Positions 24,965 through 34,098 of a stretch of 64,000 bases of DNA are shown here, one piece after another. The stretch is from Marinilabiliaceae bacterium UBA5488 (lineage in GTDB: Bacteria > Bacteroidota > Bacteroidia > Bacteroidales > Marinilabiliaceae), in contig DIPM01000021.1 of assembly GCA_002427105.1 (NCBI GenBank), forward strand, positions 64,027 to 128,026, written 5' to 3'. The position numbers were made by a program, and so were the translations under genes. Under the pieces are notes generated by a model. It worked only from the letters and a program-made list of their open reading frames with translations, was not told the DNA's origin and did no database searches. How positions within the stretch are numbered: the first letter of the stretch is position 1; the number at the start of each line of letters is the position of its first letter.

Positions 24965-25939
24965 ATGAAGAAGATTGTTGGGGTTATTGTATTTGTGCTA
25001 ATAATTGCGTCTTTACAGGAAACGGAGGCTCAGGTCTGGCCTTTCAGGAAGAAGAGCTCGGCTGAGCGTGTTACAAAAGAAAATGAGAAAAGATTGAGGG
25101 ACTCCGGGCAAAGTACCGGCAACGCCTTCAATAAACTCCAGCCTATGGGAAGCAGGCCAATGTTCCTGCGTGAAGACCATATCTGGTCATCAGAAACGGC
25201 TTACACGGCTTTACCAAAAACCGGGAATATCTCTGCTACCACTCCTTCGCGACTGGGAGTTCACCCAAAGCTCGAATTTCAGTCGATGCTGGGAGCCTTC
25301 TATTTTGCTCCAAATTTGCTGTTTAAAAGAAAATGGCATGCGGCCGACTGGTGGTGGTCAACGCGGCACGGCATATATTTCCCGTCTAACGGACTTAGCT
25401 GGGCGCAAAGACAAGGCTATAGTTCAGTTATAGATACAGCTATTACGGTTACTCAAATAATAACTGTCAGAAATGAGCTTATCGTGAGCAAGCCTTTTGA
25501 AAGCAGCCTTGGATGTTTTTCGGGCCAGCCCTCCCTAATTATCTCGGCAGGACTTTCTTTCGATTACAGCACCACTCTTACTGATAATAATATTCTACCA
25601 ATCGATCAACATATTTTGGGAGCACGCAGCACCGCTCTAATCGGAGATGGCTTGTTGATTATTGCCCGTATTCGTGCCGACTATCAAATTCTTGAAGACC
25701 TTTATATTGAAGGAGGATTCAAATATTTCAAAGGAGAAAACAATATAGCCAACCCCCTTGAACATCATGCAGCACTTAACTATTTACTGACCAACAATAT
25801 CTCTTTGTCACCGGGCTACATCTTATCATTCGGAAATCTTGGGGATTCAAATGCAAGGATTTTCCCCTTCTTTGATATTACATGGTATTTCGGACAAAAA
25901 CCTCGCCGACAGGAAGGTCTCTTCAAACACACAAGATAG
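24965..25939 (+). CDS. Exported protein of unknown function, probably outer-membrane-associated
   Basis: The first 22 residues are a signal peptide ending ETEAQ. A basic linker with coiled Lys/Glu residues (25-55) follows. From about 85 on, the sequence alternates short amphipathic strands with aromatic ends (GVHPKLEFQSML, GLSFDYSTTL, IRADYQILEDLYIEGGF) and finishes ITWYFGQ before a basic tail, like a small beta-barrel. I do not recognise a named family. It runs opposite to sulP and converges on the ATP synthase operon. Confidence 0.6.
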   Translation: MKKIVGVIVFVLIIASLQETEAQVWPFRKKSSAERVTKENEKRLRDSGQSTGNAFNKLQPMGSRPMFLREDHIWSSETAYTALPKTGNISATTPSRLGVHPKLEFQSMLGAFYFAPNLLFKRKWHAADWWWSTRHGIYFPSNGLSWAQRQGYSSVIDTAITVTQIITVRNELIVSKPFESSLGCFSGQPSLIISAGLSFDYSTTLTDNNILPIDQHILGARSTALIGDGLLIIARIRADYQILEDLYIEGGFKYFKGENNIANPLEHHAALNYLLTNNISLSPGYILSFGNLGDSNARIFPFFDITWYFGQKPRRQEGLFKHTR

Positions 25940-26008
25940 GCCACAAGACCCGCTAGTAATTCTAATAGTTGAAGAGCGGCAAGCCCCCATCATAAACAAG
26001 AGAGTTAA

Positions 26009-26896
26009 TCAACCGCCCTTTAAGGCTTCAGCTCCACCGGTAATCTCAACAATCTGGTTGGTAATAGCCGCCTGCCTTGCCTTGTTATAACTCAATTCCA
26101 ATTCCCTAATCAGTTCTGTCGCGTTGTCTGTCGCCTTATGCATCGAGGTCATCCTGGCTCCATGCTCAGAGGCAGCCGACTCCAACACCACCTGAAAAAT
26201 CAAGGTATGCAGCATCCTGGGCAGCAAATCTCTGACAATTTCTGCCGGATTAGGCTCAATAATATAATCAGGATTAGTCAATGAGTTTTTTTCATCGACA
26301 GGAAAGCTCATAGGTAAAAACTGATTAGATTGAATCTCCTGAACCGCTGCATTTATAAATTCATTATATACTAAAAATATTCTATTGTAAGTCCCATTCT
26401 TAAATGCGCTTATCATACTATCACCAAAGGCTGCAATTGTCTTGAAATCAGGACTATTGATCAAGTCATGATTTGTAAAATCGACAGCTATCTTCCGTGC
26501 TGTAAACATCTTCTCGGCCTGCTTGCCTAGTACTCCCAGAATAAGTTTACCGGCTTTGTAATCCTCTTTAAGAGAGCCCTGGATAAGATTCTGAACTTCC
26601 TTAACTACGTTTTGATTGAAGCCGCCACACAGGCCTCGATTGGAGGCGATAGCCAATACTAAGACCTTATCACCCTTCCCCTCCACAGTAAACCAATCAT
26701 CTCCGGATAAGGCTTTTTCAGTAGCCATTAAATCCTGAATAATACCTACTAAACGGCTGGTGTATGGGCGTATATGCGAAATATCATCCTGAGCCTTCTT
26801 CAACCTGGCTGCAGAGACCATTTTCATAGCAGCTGTAACCTGCCTCGTGGTTTTAACAGAAGATATTCTGGATTTTATGTCTCTTAAATTAGCCAT
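26009..26896 (-). CDS. atpG: ATP synthase F1 gamma subunit
   Basis: Gamma is the central rotating shaft of F1. The 295 residues start NLRDIKSRISSVKTTRQVTAAMKMVSA and end in the conserved helix ATDNATELIRELELSYNKARQ, both hallmark parts of the coiled-coil axle. The Rossmann-like middle has IASNRGLCGGFN. It is the last gene of the atp operon on this strand, 21 bases after atpA. Confidence 0.97.
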   Translation of the reverse strand: MANLRDIKSRISSVKTTRQVTAAMKMVSAARLKKAQDDISHIRPYTSRLVGIIQDLMATEKALSGDDWFTVEGKGDKVLVLAIASNRGLCGGFNQNVVKEVQNLIQGSLKEDYKAGKLILGVLGKQAEKMFTARKIAVDFTNHDLINSPDFKTIAAFGDSMISAFKNGTYNRIFLVYNEFINAAVQEIQSNQFLPMSFPVDEKNSLTNPDYIIEPNPAEIVRDLLPRMLHTLIFQVVLESAASEHGARMTSMHKATDNATELIRELELSYNKARQAAITNQIVEITGGAEALKGG

Positions 26897-26917
26897 CTTT
26901 ACTTTTCTCTACCCCTA

Positions 26918-28498
26918 TTATGAATTTACAAATCTAAGACACAAATCTCCGGCTACTTCCCTGAGCTTTTTCTCAACCTCATCATCCATCCTACCTTTAG
27001 CAATATCAGCCAGAATATCCTTGTGCTGAAGTGAGAGATGCTCAATAAAATCATGCTCAAACTCTCCTATCTTATCAACCGGGATATCCCTGAGAAGACC
27101 TTTTGTACCGCAATAAATCAGCGCCACCTGATGCTCAACTGGCATAGGTTTGTACTGGGGCTGCTTTAGTAACTGAACATTCTTACGTCCTTTATCCAAA
27201 ACAGCCATTGTGGCAGCATCAACGTCAGAACCGAACTTTGAAAAAGCTTCGAGCTCACGATACTGCGCCTGATCCAGTTTAAGCGTGCCGGCAACCTTTT
27301 TCATTGATTTAATCTGGGCGTTACCCCCTACCCTCGATACCGAGATACCAACGTTGATGGCTGGTCTTATCCCCGAATTGAAAAGTCCTGACTCAAGGAA
27401 AATCTGACCGTCAGTAATTGAAATAACATTGGTAGGGATATATGCCGAAACGTCGCCGGCCTGAGTCTCAATAATTGGAAGCGCCGTAAGCGAACCTCCT
27501 CCCTTTACCAAATGACTTATGGAGGCCGGAAGGTCATTCATCTTTTCAACAATCTCTTGTGAATCAATGATTTTGGCCGCACGCTCAAGTAATCTGGAAT
27601 GAAGATAAAAGATATCACCCGGGAAAGCTTCACGTCCGGGAGGACGACGAAGCAGCAGTGAAACCTCACGATATGAAACGGCCTGCTTGGATAAGTCATC
27701 AAATACAATTACGGCATGCCTTCCGGTATCTCTGAAAAACTCTCCGATAGCAGTTCCGGCAAAAGGTGCATAAAACTGCATAGCAGCAGGATCGGAAGCA
27801 GTTGCCATTACAACGGTTGTATATTCCATTGCCCCATGCAGCTCCAGGGTGCGGACAATATTTGCTACCGTACTGCCTTTTTGACCAATGGCAACGTAAA
27901 TACAGAAAACGGTCTCCCCCTTTTCATGGAAGGAACGCTGGTTAATTATAGTATCAATAGCAATGGCCGTCTTACCCGTCTGGCGGTCGCCAATAATCAA
28001 CTCCCTCTGCCCTCTTCCAATGGGAATCATGGAGTCAATAGCCTTAAGACCCGTCTGAAGCGGCTCCTTTACAGGCTGCCGGAAAATAACTTCAGGTGCT
28101 TTACGCTCCAATGGCATCTCGAAGAGCTCGCCCAAAACAGGACCCTTGCCATCGAGGGGCTCACCCAAAGTGTTAACTACACGTCCGGCCAATCCGTTAC
28201 CAACCCGTATCGACGCAATGCGGCCTGTACGACGCACGATATCGCCCTCGCTTACAAGCTGTGAGGAACCAAACAATACAACACCTACGTTGTCCTGTTC
28301 CAGGTTTAGTACCACACCCATACATTTGTCAAATTCAACCAGCTCATTCGACTTCACGTTTGTAAGACCGTAAACGCGGGCAATTCCATCACCAACTTCC
28401 AACACGGTTCCTACTTCTTCAAGTTGTGTAGCCGACTGAAAGGCCTCAATCTGCTGCCGCAAAAGTTCAGATACTTCTGAAGGTTTTATTTGTTCCAT
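26918..28498 (-). CDS. atpA: ATP synthase F1 alpha subunit
   Basis: Alpha forms the non-catalytic sites of the F1 hexamer. The 526 residues show the Walker A GDRQTGKTAIA near 170, VFCIYVAIGQKGSTVA, the VSYREVSLLLRRPPGREAFPGD region and the SRLLERAAK signature. The C-terminus is helical. Normal length. It lies between atpH (11 bases) and atpG. The catalytic beta subunit is not in this operon but at 54181-55695. Confidence 0.98.
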   Translation of the reverse strand: MEQIKPSEVSELLRQQIEAFQSATQLEEVGTVLEVGDGIARVYGLTNVKSNELVEFDKCMGVVLNLEQDNVGVVLFGSSQLVSEGDIVRRTGRIASIRVGNGLAGRVVNTLGEPLDGKGPVLGELFEMPLERKAPEVIFRQPVKEPLQTGLKAIDSMIPIGRGQRELIIGDRQTGKTAIAIDTIINQRSFHEKGETVFCIYVAIGQKGSTVANIVRTLELHGAMEYTTVVMATASDPAAMQFYAPFAGTAIGEFFRDTGRHAVIVFDDLSKQAVSYREVSLLLRRPPGREAFPGDIFYLHSRLLERAAKIIDSQEIVEKMNDLPASISHLVKGGGSLTALPIIETQAGDVSAYIPTNVISITDGQIFLESGLFNSGIRPAINVGISVSRVGGNAQIKSMKKVAGTLKLDQAQYRELEAFSKFGSDVDAATMAVLDKGRKNVQLLKQPQYKPMPVEHQVALIYCGTKGLLRDIPVDKIGEFEHDFIEHLSLQHKDILADIAKGRMDDEVEKKLREVAGDLCLRFVNS

Positions 28499-28509
28499 TA
28501 CCTGATTAT

Positions 28510-29052
28510 CTAATAAATCATCATTTCTTTCTTAAGTGCTCTCAACTGGCCACTTATGCTGCTGTCTATCTGCTTCCCGTCACTTATAAAAATCATTCCT
28601 CCAACTATGTCGGGATTTACTTTGCATTCAAGCTCGATGCTGCTTTTATAACTCTCTTCCAAAAACTCCCTAACTTCTTTGCGAAATTCGGCGCTTACCT
28701 CAACTGCCGTGATTATCGTAACACTTCTAATCGACTTGTAGGCGCGATAGAGATCAATAAAATCAATAAGGGCATTTGTTAAAAGCGGCTCCCGATTATT
28801 GTCAATAATAAGTTCGAGAAATCGCAGGCTGTATTTATGTAAGCGCTTTCCAAAAGTATTATTCAGAATCTGCTTTTTAGCACCCGGTTTAACTATCGGA
28901 CTAGACATAAAATGCACCAGTTCATCTGATTCTCTCAAGCTATCAAGCAAGAAGCGACAATCATCATGAATTGTGGCCATCATCTCATCATCCTTTTTGC
29001 ATGCCCCAAACAAGGCCTTGGCATACCTGACGGATATTAAACCGGCATTCAT
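28510..29052 (-). CDS. atpH: ATP synthase F1 delta subunit (OSCP)
   Basis: Delta joins the top of F1 to the b stalk. The 180 residues contain ISVRYAKALFGAC at the N-terminus, SSPIVKPGAKKQIL in the middle and the C-terminal KVNPDIVGGMIFISDGKQIDSS, the family's signature end. Position between atpF and atpA with about 10-base gaps is typical. Confidence 0.96.
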   Translation of the reverse strand: MNAGLISVRYAKALFGACKKDDEMMATIHDDCRFLLDSLRESDELVHFMSSPIVKPGAKKQILNNTFGKRLHKYSLRFLELIIDNNREPLLTNALIDFIDLYRAYKSIRSVTIITAVEVSAEFRKEVREFLEESYKSSIELECKVNPDIVGGMIFISDGKQIDSSISGQLRALKKEMMIY

Positions 29053-29061
29053 ATACAGATA

Positions 29062-29556
29062 CTAATTAAATTCAACATTCTTAAGATACTTCTCCATTAC
29101 GCTTTGTTGCTTTTCAGCGCTATGCATCTCTTCCCTTAGTATCTTTTCAGCAATATCAAGCGACAACAAACCAACCTGATTACGGATATCAGCGATTGCC
29201 GCTTTCCGCTCACGGTTAATCTGCTCCCTGGCCTTCTCCATTATCTTAGAAGCTTCATTCTGAGCAGCTAATTTAGCCTCCTGAACTATCTCATCTTTAA
29301 GAGCCCTGGCCTCACGAATAAGGCCGTCTCTCTCCAGACGTGCCTTTTCCATCATTTGCCTGCGGGTTTCCTCCATCTTCACCATCTCTTCTCTGGCCAA
29401 TTCAGCGTCGCGCAGTGAAAAGGTAATACGCTCCTCTCTCAACTTCAGAGAACGCAATATAGGCTTCCACGCGTAACGCTTCATTATAAGCAGAAGTGTT
29501 ATGAAACTTAAAGAAGTCCAAAACACTAAACCCGGATCCGGAGTTAGAATCCCCAT
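29062..29556 (-). CDS. atpF: ATP synthase F0 b subunit
   Basis: b forms the peripheral stalk. One membrane helix near 10-25 (LVFWTSLSFITLLLIM) is followed by a long charged coiled-coil helix rich in Glu, Arg and Ala, and a C-terminal ADIRNQVGLLSLDIAEKIL segment. At 164 residues it is of usual size. It follows atpE by 15 bases. Confidence 0.96.
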   Translation of the reverse strand: MGILTPDPGLVFWTSLSFITLLLIMKRYAWKPILRSLKLREERITFSLRDAELAREEMVKMEETRRQMMEKARLERDGLIREARALKDEIVQEAKLAAQNEASKIMEKAREQINRERKAAIADIRNQVGLLSLDIAEKILREEMHSAEKQQSVMEKYLKNVEFN

Positions 29557-29571
29557 AATATAACCTTTCTA

Positions 29572-29781
29572 TTAATTAACCAACCATGCCAAAACAAGCG
29601 CGAACAGACCGGCTCCTTCAATAAGAGCAGCAATAATAATCATCGCTGTTTGAATCTTTGAGGCAATTTCGGGCTGACGAGCCATAGCTTCCATTGCTGC
29701 CTGACCAATTTTCCCAATACCAAGACTAACTCCTATAATTATGAGTCCGAGACCGAGAGCAGTAAAACTAATTTGTTCCAT
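29572..29781 (-). CDS. atpE: ATP synthase F0 c subunit
   Basis: This 69-residue hairpin of two membrane helices forms the rotor ring. Helix 1 has a Gly-rich stretch (GLGLIIIGVSLGIGKIG), the polar loop is ARQPE, and helix 2 holds the ion-binding Glu in ALIEGAGLFALV. The residue after the Glu is Gly rather than the Ser/Thr of sodium-binding rings, which favours proton coupling. Confidence 0.96.
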   Translation of the reverse strand: MEQISFTALGLGLIIIGVSLGIGKIGQAAMEAMARQPEIASKIQTAMIIIAALIEGAGLFALVLAWLVN

Positions 29782-29802
29782 GATGTTATGAATTAAAAAT
29801 TA

Positions 29803-30915
29803 TTAATGATGTTCGTTAACAGCCAGCCCTATAAAAAGAGATGACAACAATGTAAAAATATATGCCTGCAAAAAAGAAACTAAAAACTCAAGACAATATA
29901 TCATTATTGACAGGAATACTGATACCGGGGCTACAAAAATGGTCTTCATCACGAAAATTATCGATATAAGACTCAGCACTATAATGTGACCGGCAGTAAT
30001 ATTGGCAAACAACCGGAGCATCAAGGCAAAGGGTTTTGTAAACAAGCCTATAAACTCGATTGGAACCAACAAAAGCTTAATTGGAAGTGGCGTCCCGGGA
30101 ACTACAAATACATCTTTCCAATAATGCTTACTCCCTGAAATATTGGTTAAAATAAAGGTGAAAGCTGCTAAGGTAAGGGTGAAAGAGATATTACCCGATG
30201 CATTTGCTCCACCGGGGAAAAAAGGTATTAAGCCTAATATATTATTAATCAGTATAAACAAGAATATTGTCAACAAAAATGGAGTAAACCTGTCGGCTTT
30301 GTCCTTGTCGATCTGCGCTCTGATTATATCGTCACGCACAAATAGAACAATAGGCTCAACGATAGACTGGGCGCCTTTGGGAGCAACAAGGGCTCCTTTG
30401 CGTGAATACCGGCGAGCCGCCGGAATAAATATTGCCAACATTATCAGGCATGACAGCATCATACTTGCCACATTCTTGGTTATTGACAAATTAATCGGCT
30501 GTGCATTGAGTACTGACTGCGATTCATCATGATTAATCGCCCCTGAGGCATCCGTCAGATAAACCTTTTCATGGTAAAGCCTGAGATAGTCATCTCCAAT
30601 GGGAACTAATTCATCGCCTCCTTTAAAAGAGGATGACATAAAGACCTTCAATTGACCTTTATGCCATATTATAACCGGAAGTGGAAGCGATACCTTAATC
30701 TTTTCGCCCCGACCGTTAGTAAACGATAGTATGCTATACTCGTAACTGTCACCAATATGATGCATTATCATTGCTGCTGCATCAAACTCAGATTCTTCCT
30801 CCAAATTTTCCCCGGCAGACAAAGCAACCGGCATCAATAAGCAGCATATAGCAAGGAAGTGTTTGAAAAAACGCTTTCCGCCGGCCAACTTAATGCATCT
30901 GTCAAAAATCATCAT
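29803..30915 (-). CDS. atpB: ATP synthase F0 a subunit with long N-terminal extension
   Basis: Subunit a forms the proton half-channels against the c ring. The essential Arg is in LMLRLFANITAGH. The first 145 residues precede the usual channel region: a signal-like hydrophobic segment (FLAICCLLMPVALS) then a soluble Glu-rich domain, an extension common in Bacteroidota and thought to lie in the periplasm. At 370 aa it is long for the general family but normal for the phylum. Its start overlaps the end of the upstream small membrane protein gene by 14 bases. Confidence 0.95.
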   Translation of the reverse strand: MMIFDRCIKLAGGKRFFKHFLAICCLLMPVALSAGENLEEESEFDAAAMIMHHIGDSYEYSILSFTNGRGEKIKVSLPLPVIIWHKGQLKVFMSSSFKGGDELVPIGDDYLRLYHEKVYLTDASGAINHDESQSVLNAQPINLSITKNVASMMLSCLIMLAIFIPAARRYSRKGALVAPKGAQSIVEPIVLFVRDDIIRAQIDKDKADRFTPFLLTIFLFILINNILGLIPFFPGGANASGNISFTLTLAAFTFILTNISGSKHYWKDVFVVPGTPLPIKLLLVPIEFIGLFTKPFALMLRLFANITAGHIIVLSLISIIFVMKTIFVAPVSVFLSIMIYCLEFLVSFLQAYIFTLLSSLFIGLAVNEHH

Positions 30916-31312
30916 GTCTATTAACTTTCAAACGCTTACGCTTCTTCTCCGGGAAAATCCATCTTATTTTCCAATATATATCAACTCCCAAACTAATCAG
31001 GTACACCACAGTAGCCGACTTCGCGGTTATACGGTGGTTTACATTTTCGGGTTCAAGAAAAACAAATAAAATTATTACCAATATAAGCTGAAACAACAAA
31101 ATCGCAATAATAAAGACAATTCCAATCATTTCAGGCTTTATCATCTTCACCAGGTTAAGCAAAAGAGTGGAAAGCATCATAAAACCGGTTGTCAAAACCG
31201 AAAAGATAATCCACTTCTTAAAAATACTTAACTCAAAATGCGCGAAAGTCACCAAGCCTACGATTAGGATGATGACTCCCAAAATTAACTCTTTTATTAA
31301 AACTCTTGTCAT
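30902..31312 (-). CDS. Small four-helix membrane protein at the AtpI position
   Basis: The 136 residues form about four hydrophobic segments (near 10-28, 33-53, 63-85 and 98-115) and a basic tail. It is the first gene of the atp operon, upstream of atpB with a 14-base overlap, where AtpI (a chaperone for c-ring assembly) or its equivalent usually lies. Sequence similarity to AtpI is too weak to claim from reading, so the role is inferred from position and topology. No AtpZ-sized frame is seen upstream. Confidence 0.7.
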   Translation of the reverse strand: MTRVLIKELILGVIILIVGLVTFAHFELSIFKKWIIFSVLTTGFMMLSTLLLNLVKMIKPEMIGIVFIIAILLFQLILVIILFVFLEPENVNHRITAKSATVVYLISLGVDIYWKIRWIFPEKKRKRLKVNRHDDF

Positions 31313-31421
31313 ACCAAAATACTCAAAATGAAAAAGTAAGTTTCAGATTGGCTGTTAAAAAAGTTAAAACAGCTCAATTCGAGATCATAACTAAGGCCTG
31401 CTTTCCCCTGAGTACAGTGCT

Positions 31422-31449
31422 AAAGAAGCCGGCTAAAACCGGCTTCTTT
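31422..31449. terminator. Bidirectional-looking terminator after bactofilin
   Basis: AAAGAAGCCGG (31422-31432) and CCGGCTTCTTT (31439-31449) form a perfect 11-bp stem with a 6-base loop. On the minus strand it follows the bactofilin stop by 26 bases and isolates it from the atp operon. Confidence 0.8.
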
Positions 31450-31475
31450 CACTCTAATTTGGATAGCCTAAGCCG

Positions 31476-31868
31476 CTATTTCTTTTCGTCCCTGTTGACA
31501 AGCGGATTTACAGGACTATTATTTCCCATACTACAAGTTCCGCTAAAGAGCGCCCCCGGTTCAATGGATAATTTTCCCGACTTGATGTCTCCGTTAACCT
31601 TCGAACTTGCTTTCAATGACAGCAGCTCAGTGACGCTCATCTTGCCGTTAAGGCTGCCTGAGATTTCAGCATTATTGCAAATAATCTCTCCTTTTACGAA
31701 GCCATTATTGCCAACTACTACTTTGCCTTTTGAATTGATGTTTCCTTCAATATTACCATCTATACGAATGTCCCCGTTGGTTTCAATATTTCCTATTATT
31801 TTGGTGCCGGGTCCAATCATGTTTGGAAGTTTGCTCTCAATTTCCACGTTTTTCATTGTGTTCCTCAT
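31476..31868 (-). CDS. Bactofilin, polymer-forming cytoskeletal protein
   Basis: Bactofilins polymerise into filaments that shape the cell or position envelope machinery. The central domain (about 20-105) has the repeating beta-helix pattern of Gly and Ile/Val: IIGNIETNGDIRIDGNIEG, then KVVVGNNGFVKGEI and VNGDIKSGKLSIEPGA. Short polar tails flank it. At 130 residues it is a typical size. An ATG four codons in (31856) may be the start. It is located just upstream of the atp operon, as in many Bacteroidota. Confidence 0.92.
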   Translation of the reverse strand: MRNTMKNVEIESKLPNMIGPGTKIIGNIETNGDIRIDGNIEGNINSKGKVVVGNNGFVKGEIICNNAEISGSLNGKMSVTELLSLKASSKVNGDIKSGKLSIEPGALFSGTCSMGNNSPVNPLVNRDEKK

Positions 31869-32091
31869 TAAATATCAGTTAATAAAAATTCAAACTTAAT
31901 TCTACAAGGCAGATTTAGTTTTATTTAAGTCGTGGGACAGGCAACAAAGATATTTGGGGTAAAACGCCTTTTATTGCTTAGCAACAAATGTAATAAAAAT
32001 AGGATAGGATGAAAACAATAAAATTATCAACACACGATTATTATTCTATCCCGCTCCATTTATAAACTGTCCTAATCAATAGAGAAGGATC

Positions 32092-33582
32092 TTATACGGC
32101 TGCGTTTTTGCTGACAAGCTTAAGCTTTTCAAGCTGCTTCTCCTTATTCATCTGGCGCATCTTGCGTGCTGTCTCGGTGTAATATTTGTGACCGGAAATA
32201 AAATCACATTGTCTCTTATTCCACTCTTGCTCACTCATCATTCCATTGTGCTCCTGAAGCTCTTTAAAGAGGCTTTCAGATACAGCCATAAAGTCTGAAC
32301 GACCCAGGTAGTCCAAATCGGCATCCTTTAAAATAGCCTGCATTTTGTTGACAGGACGAGCCTTGGGATGGGTTACTTGTATCAAATCCACAACTGTATC
32401 AATCTGAGACTGGCTATAGTCAAAATATGCCAGAACCTCACGAGCCAGCTCGATGGAGCTGGCCTCGTGTTCATGATAATCAAGTATAAAACCCGTATCG
32501 TGCATCAGTGCAGCTGTCTTCAGCAAAAGCAGTTCCTCCTCGCTAACGCCCTCTCCGAGAGCAATAATCTCTGTCTGGGTAACAACGTCAATGGTATGCT
32601 TAACGTTATGATAATAAATATCCTCGGGCAGCTCTCTCTCTAATCTTTCTAAAACCGCATCTTCCAAATCACCGAAGCGTATATGCTGCATCCTGATATT
32701 AAAAAGATCGTTAGGGATTTTACCCTCACCATTTACCGAAAGTTCCGGCTCTATTCCTTTAACAAAATACATATCAATCTCCCCCTTATACTTTATCGGC
32801 ATCTTGCCCCTGTATTCACAAACAAAAAATCCTTTTACAAGCTGATAGGTGGCTCCTGTTATATTAATTTCCCCTGCCACACCCGATGATTCCATCCTGC
32901 TTGCAATGTTGACTGTATCACCCCATATATCAAGTGAAGTCTTGTTTCGTCCAACTCGCCCGGCTATCACCGGTCCGGTGTGTATTCCCACTCTAAGTTC
33001 CCAATAATCCTGATGCTGTTTGGTCTTTGCCTCCCGGAGCTCGAACATGTAGCTATGAATCTCCATTGCTACAAGTATCATTTTTATTGAATGAACACGA
33101 CTCTTGTCGGGAATGCCTCCGGCCGCCATATATGCATCGCCGATAGTCTTTATCTTTTCTATCCCGTGTTTATCAACTATAGAGTCAAATTTGATAAAGA
33201 AACTATCAAGTTCGTCAATAAGTTTTTCAGGGTTAAGATGTTCCACTATTTTGGTGAAGCCCTGGATATCGGCAAAAAGCACCGTAACACTTTTATACTT
33301 GATTGACTTTACCTTTCCGCCATCATTATCTTTTACAGAGGTTTCCGAATCCAGACCTGAAAATATTCTAAGGGCTTTCTCCTTTGTCCTTAAGGCCCTT
33401 TCCACTCTAATATTGGTAAGCTCTTCCACTTTTTTATAAAAAAGTCGCTTCAGATAATAGAGTATTCCAAGTACTGCAATAACAAGCACAATTTCGCCAA
33501 AGAGCTTTATAGTGATAGTGCCAAAAACTCCTGCAGCCAAAACTGAAGCAGATACCAAATATGTTATAGCCGGATATATCAA
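32092..33582 (-). CDS. Membrane-anchored class III adenylyl cyclase fused to an HD domain
   Basis: Two membrane helices (about 5-45) lead through a short coiled linker to a class III cyclase domain (about 95-285). The two metal-binding Asp are 105 (VLFADIQGFT) and 149 (TIGDAYM). Lys145 and Asp218 are at the purine-selecting positions and are those of adenylyl rather than guanylyl cyclases. Asn225 and Arg229 (DTVNIASRM) serve the transition state. The C-terminal HD domain (about 300-480) has His329, His361-Asp362 and a DADLDYLG segment at 420-427, consistent with a metal phosphohydrolase. One protein may make and degrade, or sense, a nucleotide signal. Confidence 0.88.
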   Translation of the reverse strand: MIYPAITYLVSASVLAAGVFGTITIKLFGEIVLVIAVLGILYYLKRLFYKKVEELTNIRVERALRTKEKALRIFSGLDSETSVKDNDGGKVKSIKYKSVTVLFADIQGFTKIVEHLNPEKLIDELDSFFIKFDSIVDKHGIEKIKTIGDAYMAAGGIPDKSRVHSIKMILVAMEIHSYMFELREAKTKQHQDYWELRVGIHTGPVIAGRVGRNKTSLDIWGDTVNIASRMESSGVAGEINITGATYQLVKGFFVCEYRGKMPIKYKGEIDMYFVKGIEPELSVNGEGKIPNDLFNIRMQHIRFGDLEDAVLERLERELPEDIYYHNVKHTIDVVTQTEIIALGEGVSEEELLLLKTAALMHDTGFILDYHEHEASSIELAREVLAYFDYSQSQIDTVVDLIQVTHPKARPVNKMQAILKDADLDYLGRSDFMAVSESLFKELQEHNGMMSEQEWNKRQCDFISGHKYYTETARKMRQMNKEKQLEKLKLVSKNAAV

Positions 33583-33679
33583 ATCAAAAGCTTAAAACGA
33601 AAAACTTACTAACTATAGTATAATATCAAAGTTAAAATTTAATCAGGAAGTACTGAAAAAAAAATGACAATACTACAAA

Positions 33680-33869
33680 CAATGTCGTATAGTTAAGAAA
33701 ATTACACCCCTTTCGGGGCTTTCGCCGGATCGCACAGTGCTACCGTGGGTCTCAACCAACGGAAAGCGAACAAATACGAGATATCAGCCCCGGGAGGGCT
33801 TGAACAAAAGAACATACCTTGTCCTGACATCATAAAGCAATGGGATGGCTACTTAACTACACGACATTG
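33680..33869. mobile_element. MITE-like element with 18-bp inverted ends
   Basis: CAATGTCGTATAGTTAAG (33680-33697) is the inverted partner of CTTAACTACACGACATTG (33852-33869), matching at 17 of 18 positions. Inside are CCCCTTTCGGGG and GCCCCGGGAGGGC, the latter resembling the CCCCGGCGGG repeats at 22883-22952. The element is 190 bp and has no coding frame. It accounts for much of the 516-base gap between the cyclase and the universal stress gene. Confidence 0.65.
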
Positions 33870-34098
33870 AAATATGAGATATTAATATCGGAGTGCCGTT
33901 GACAACATCCCCGGAAGGCCTTAAAAAACAGCTCGCTCTCTGAGCTTAGCGCTAAGAGCATAATTTTTCCATTTTTTTATTCTTTTTTGATAAAACAATG
34001 TTAGTTTTGCTATAATTTTTATTTTTCATTATCGTGAATATGTTTATTAGATTTATATAGCTATCTTTAATACCTGTAATAAACTCAGATTATAAACT

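Noticed and set aside
31306..31899. 197-codon plus-strand frame opposite bactofilin
   Set aside because: It is antisense to a clear bactofilin gene over most of its length and has a Pro/Leu/Ser-rich shadow composition.
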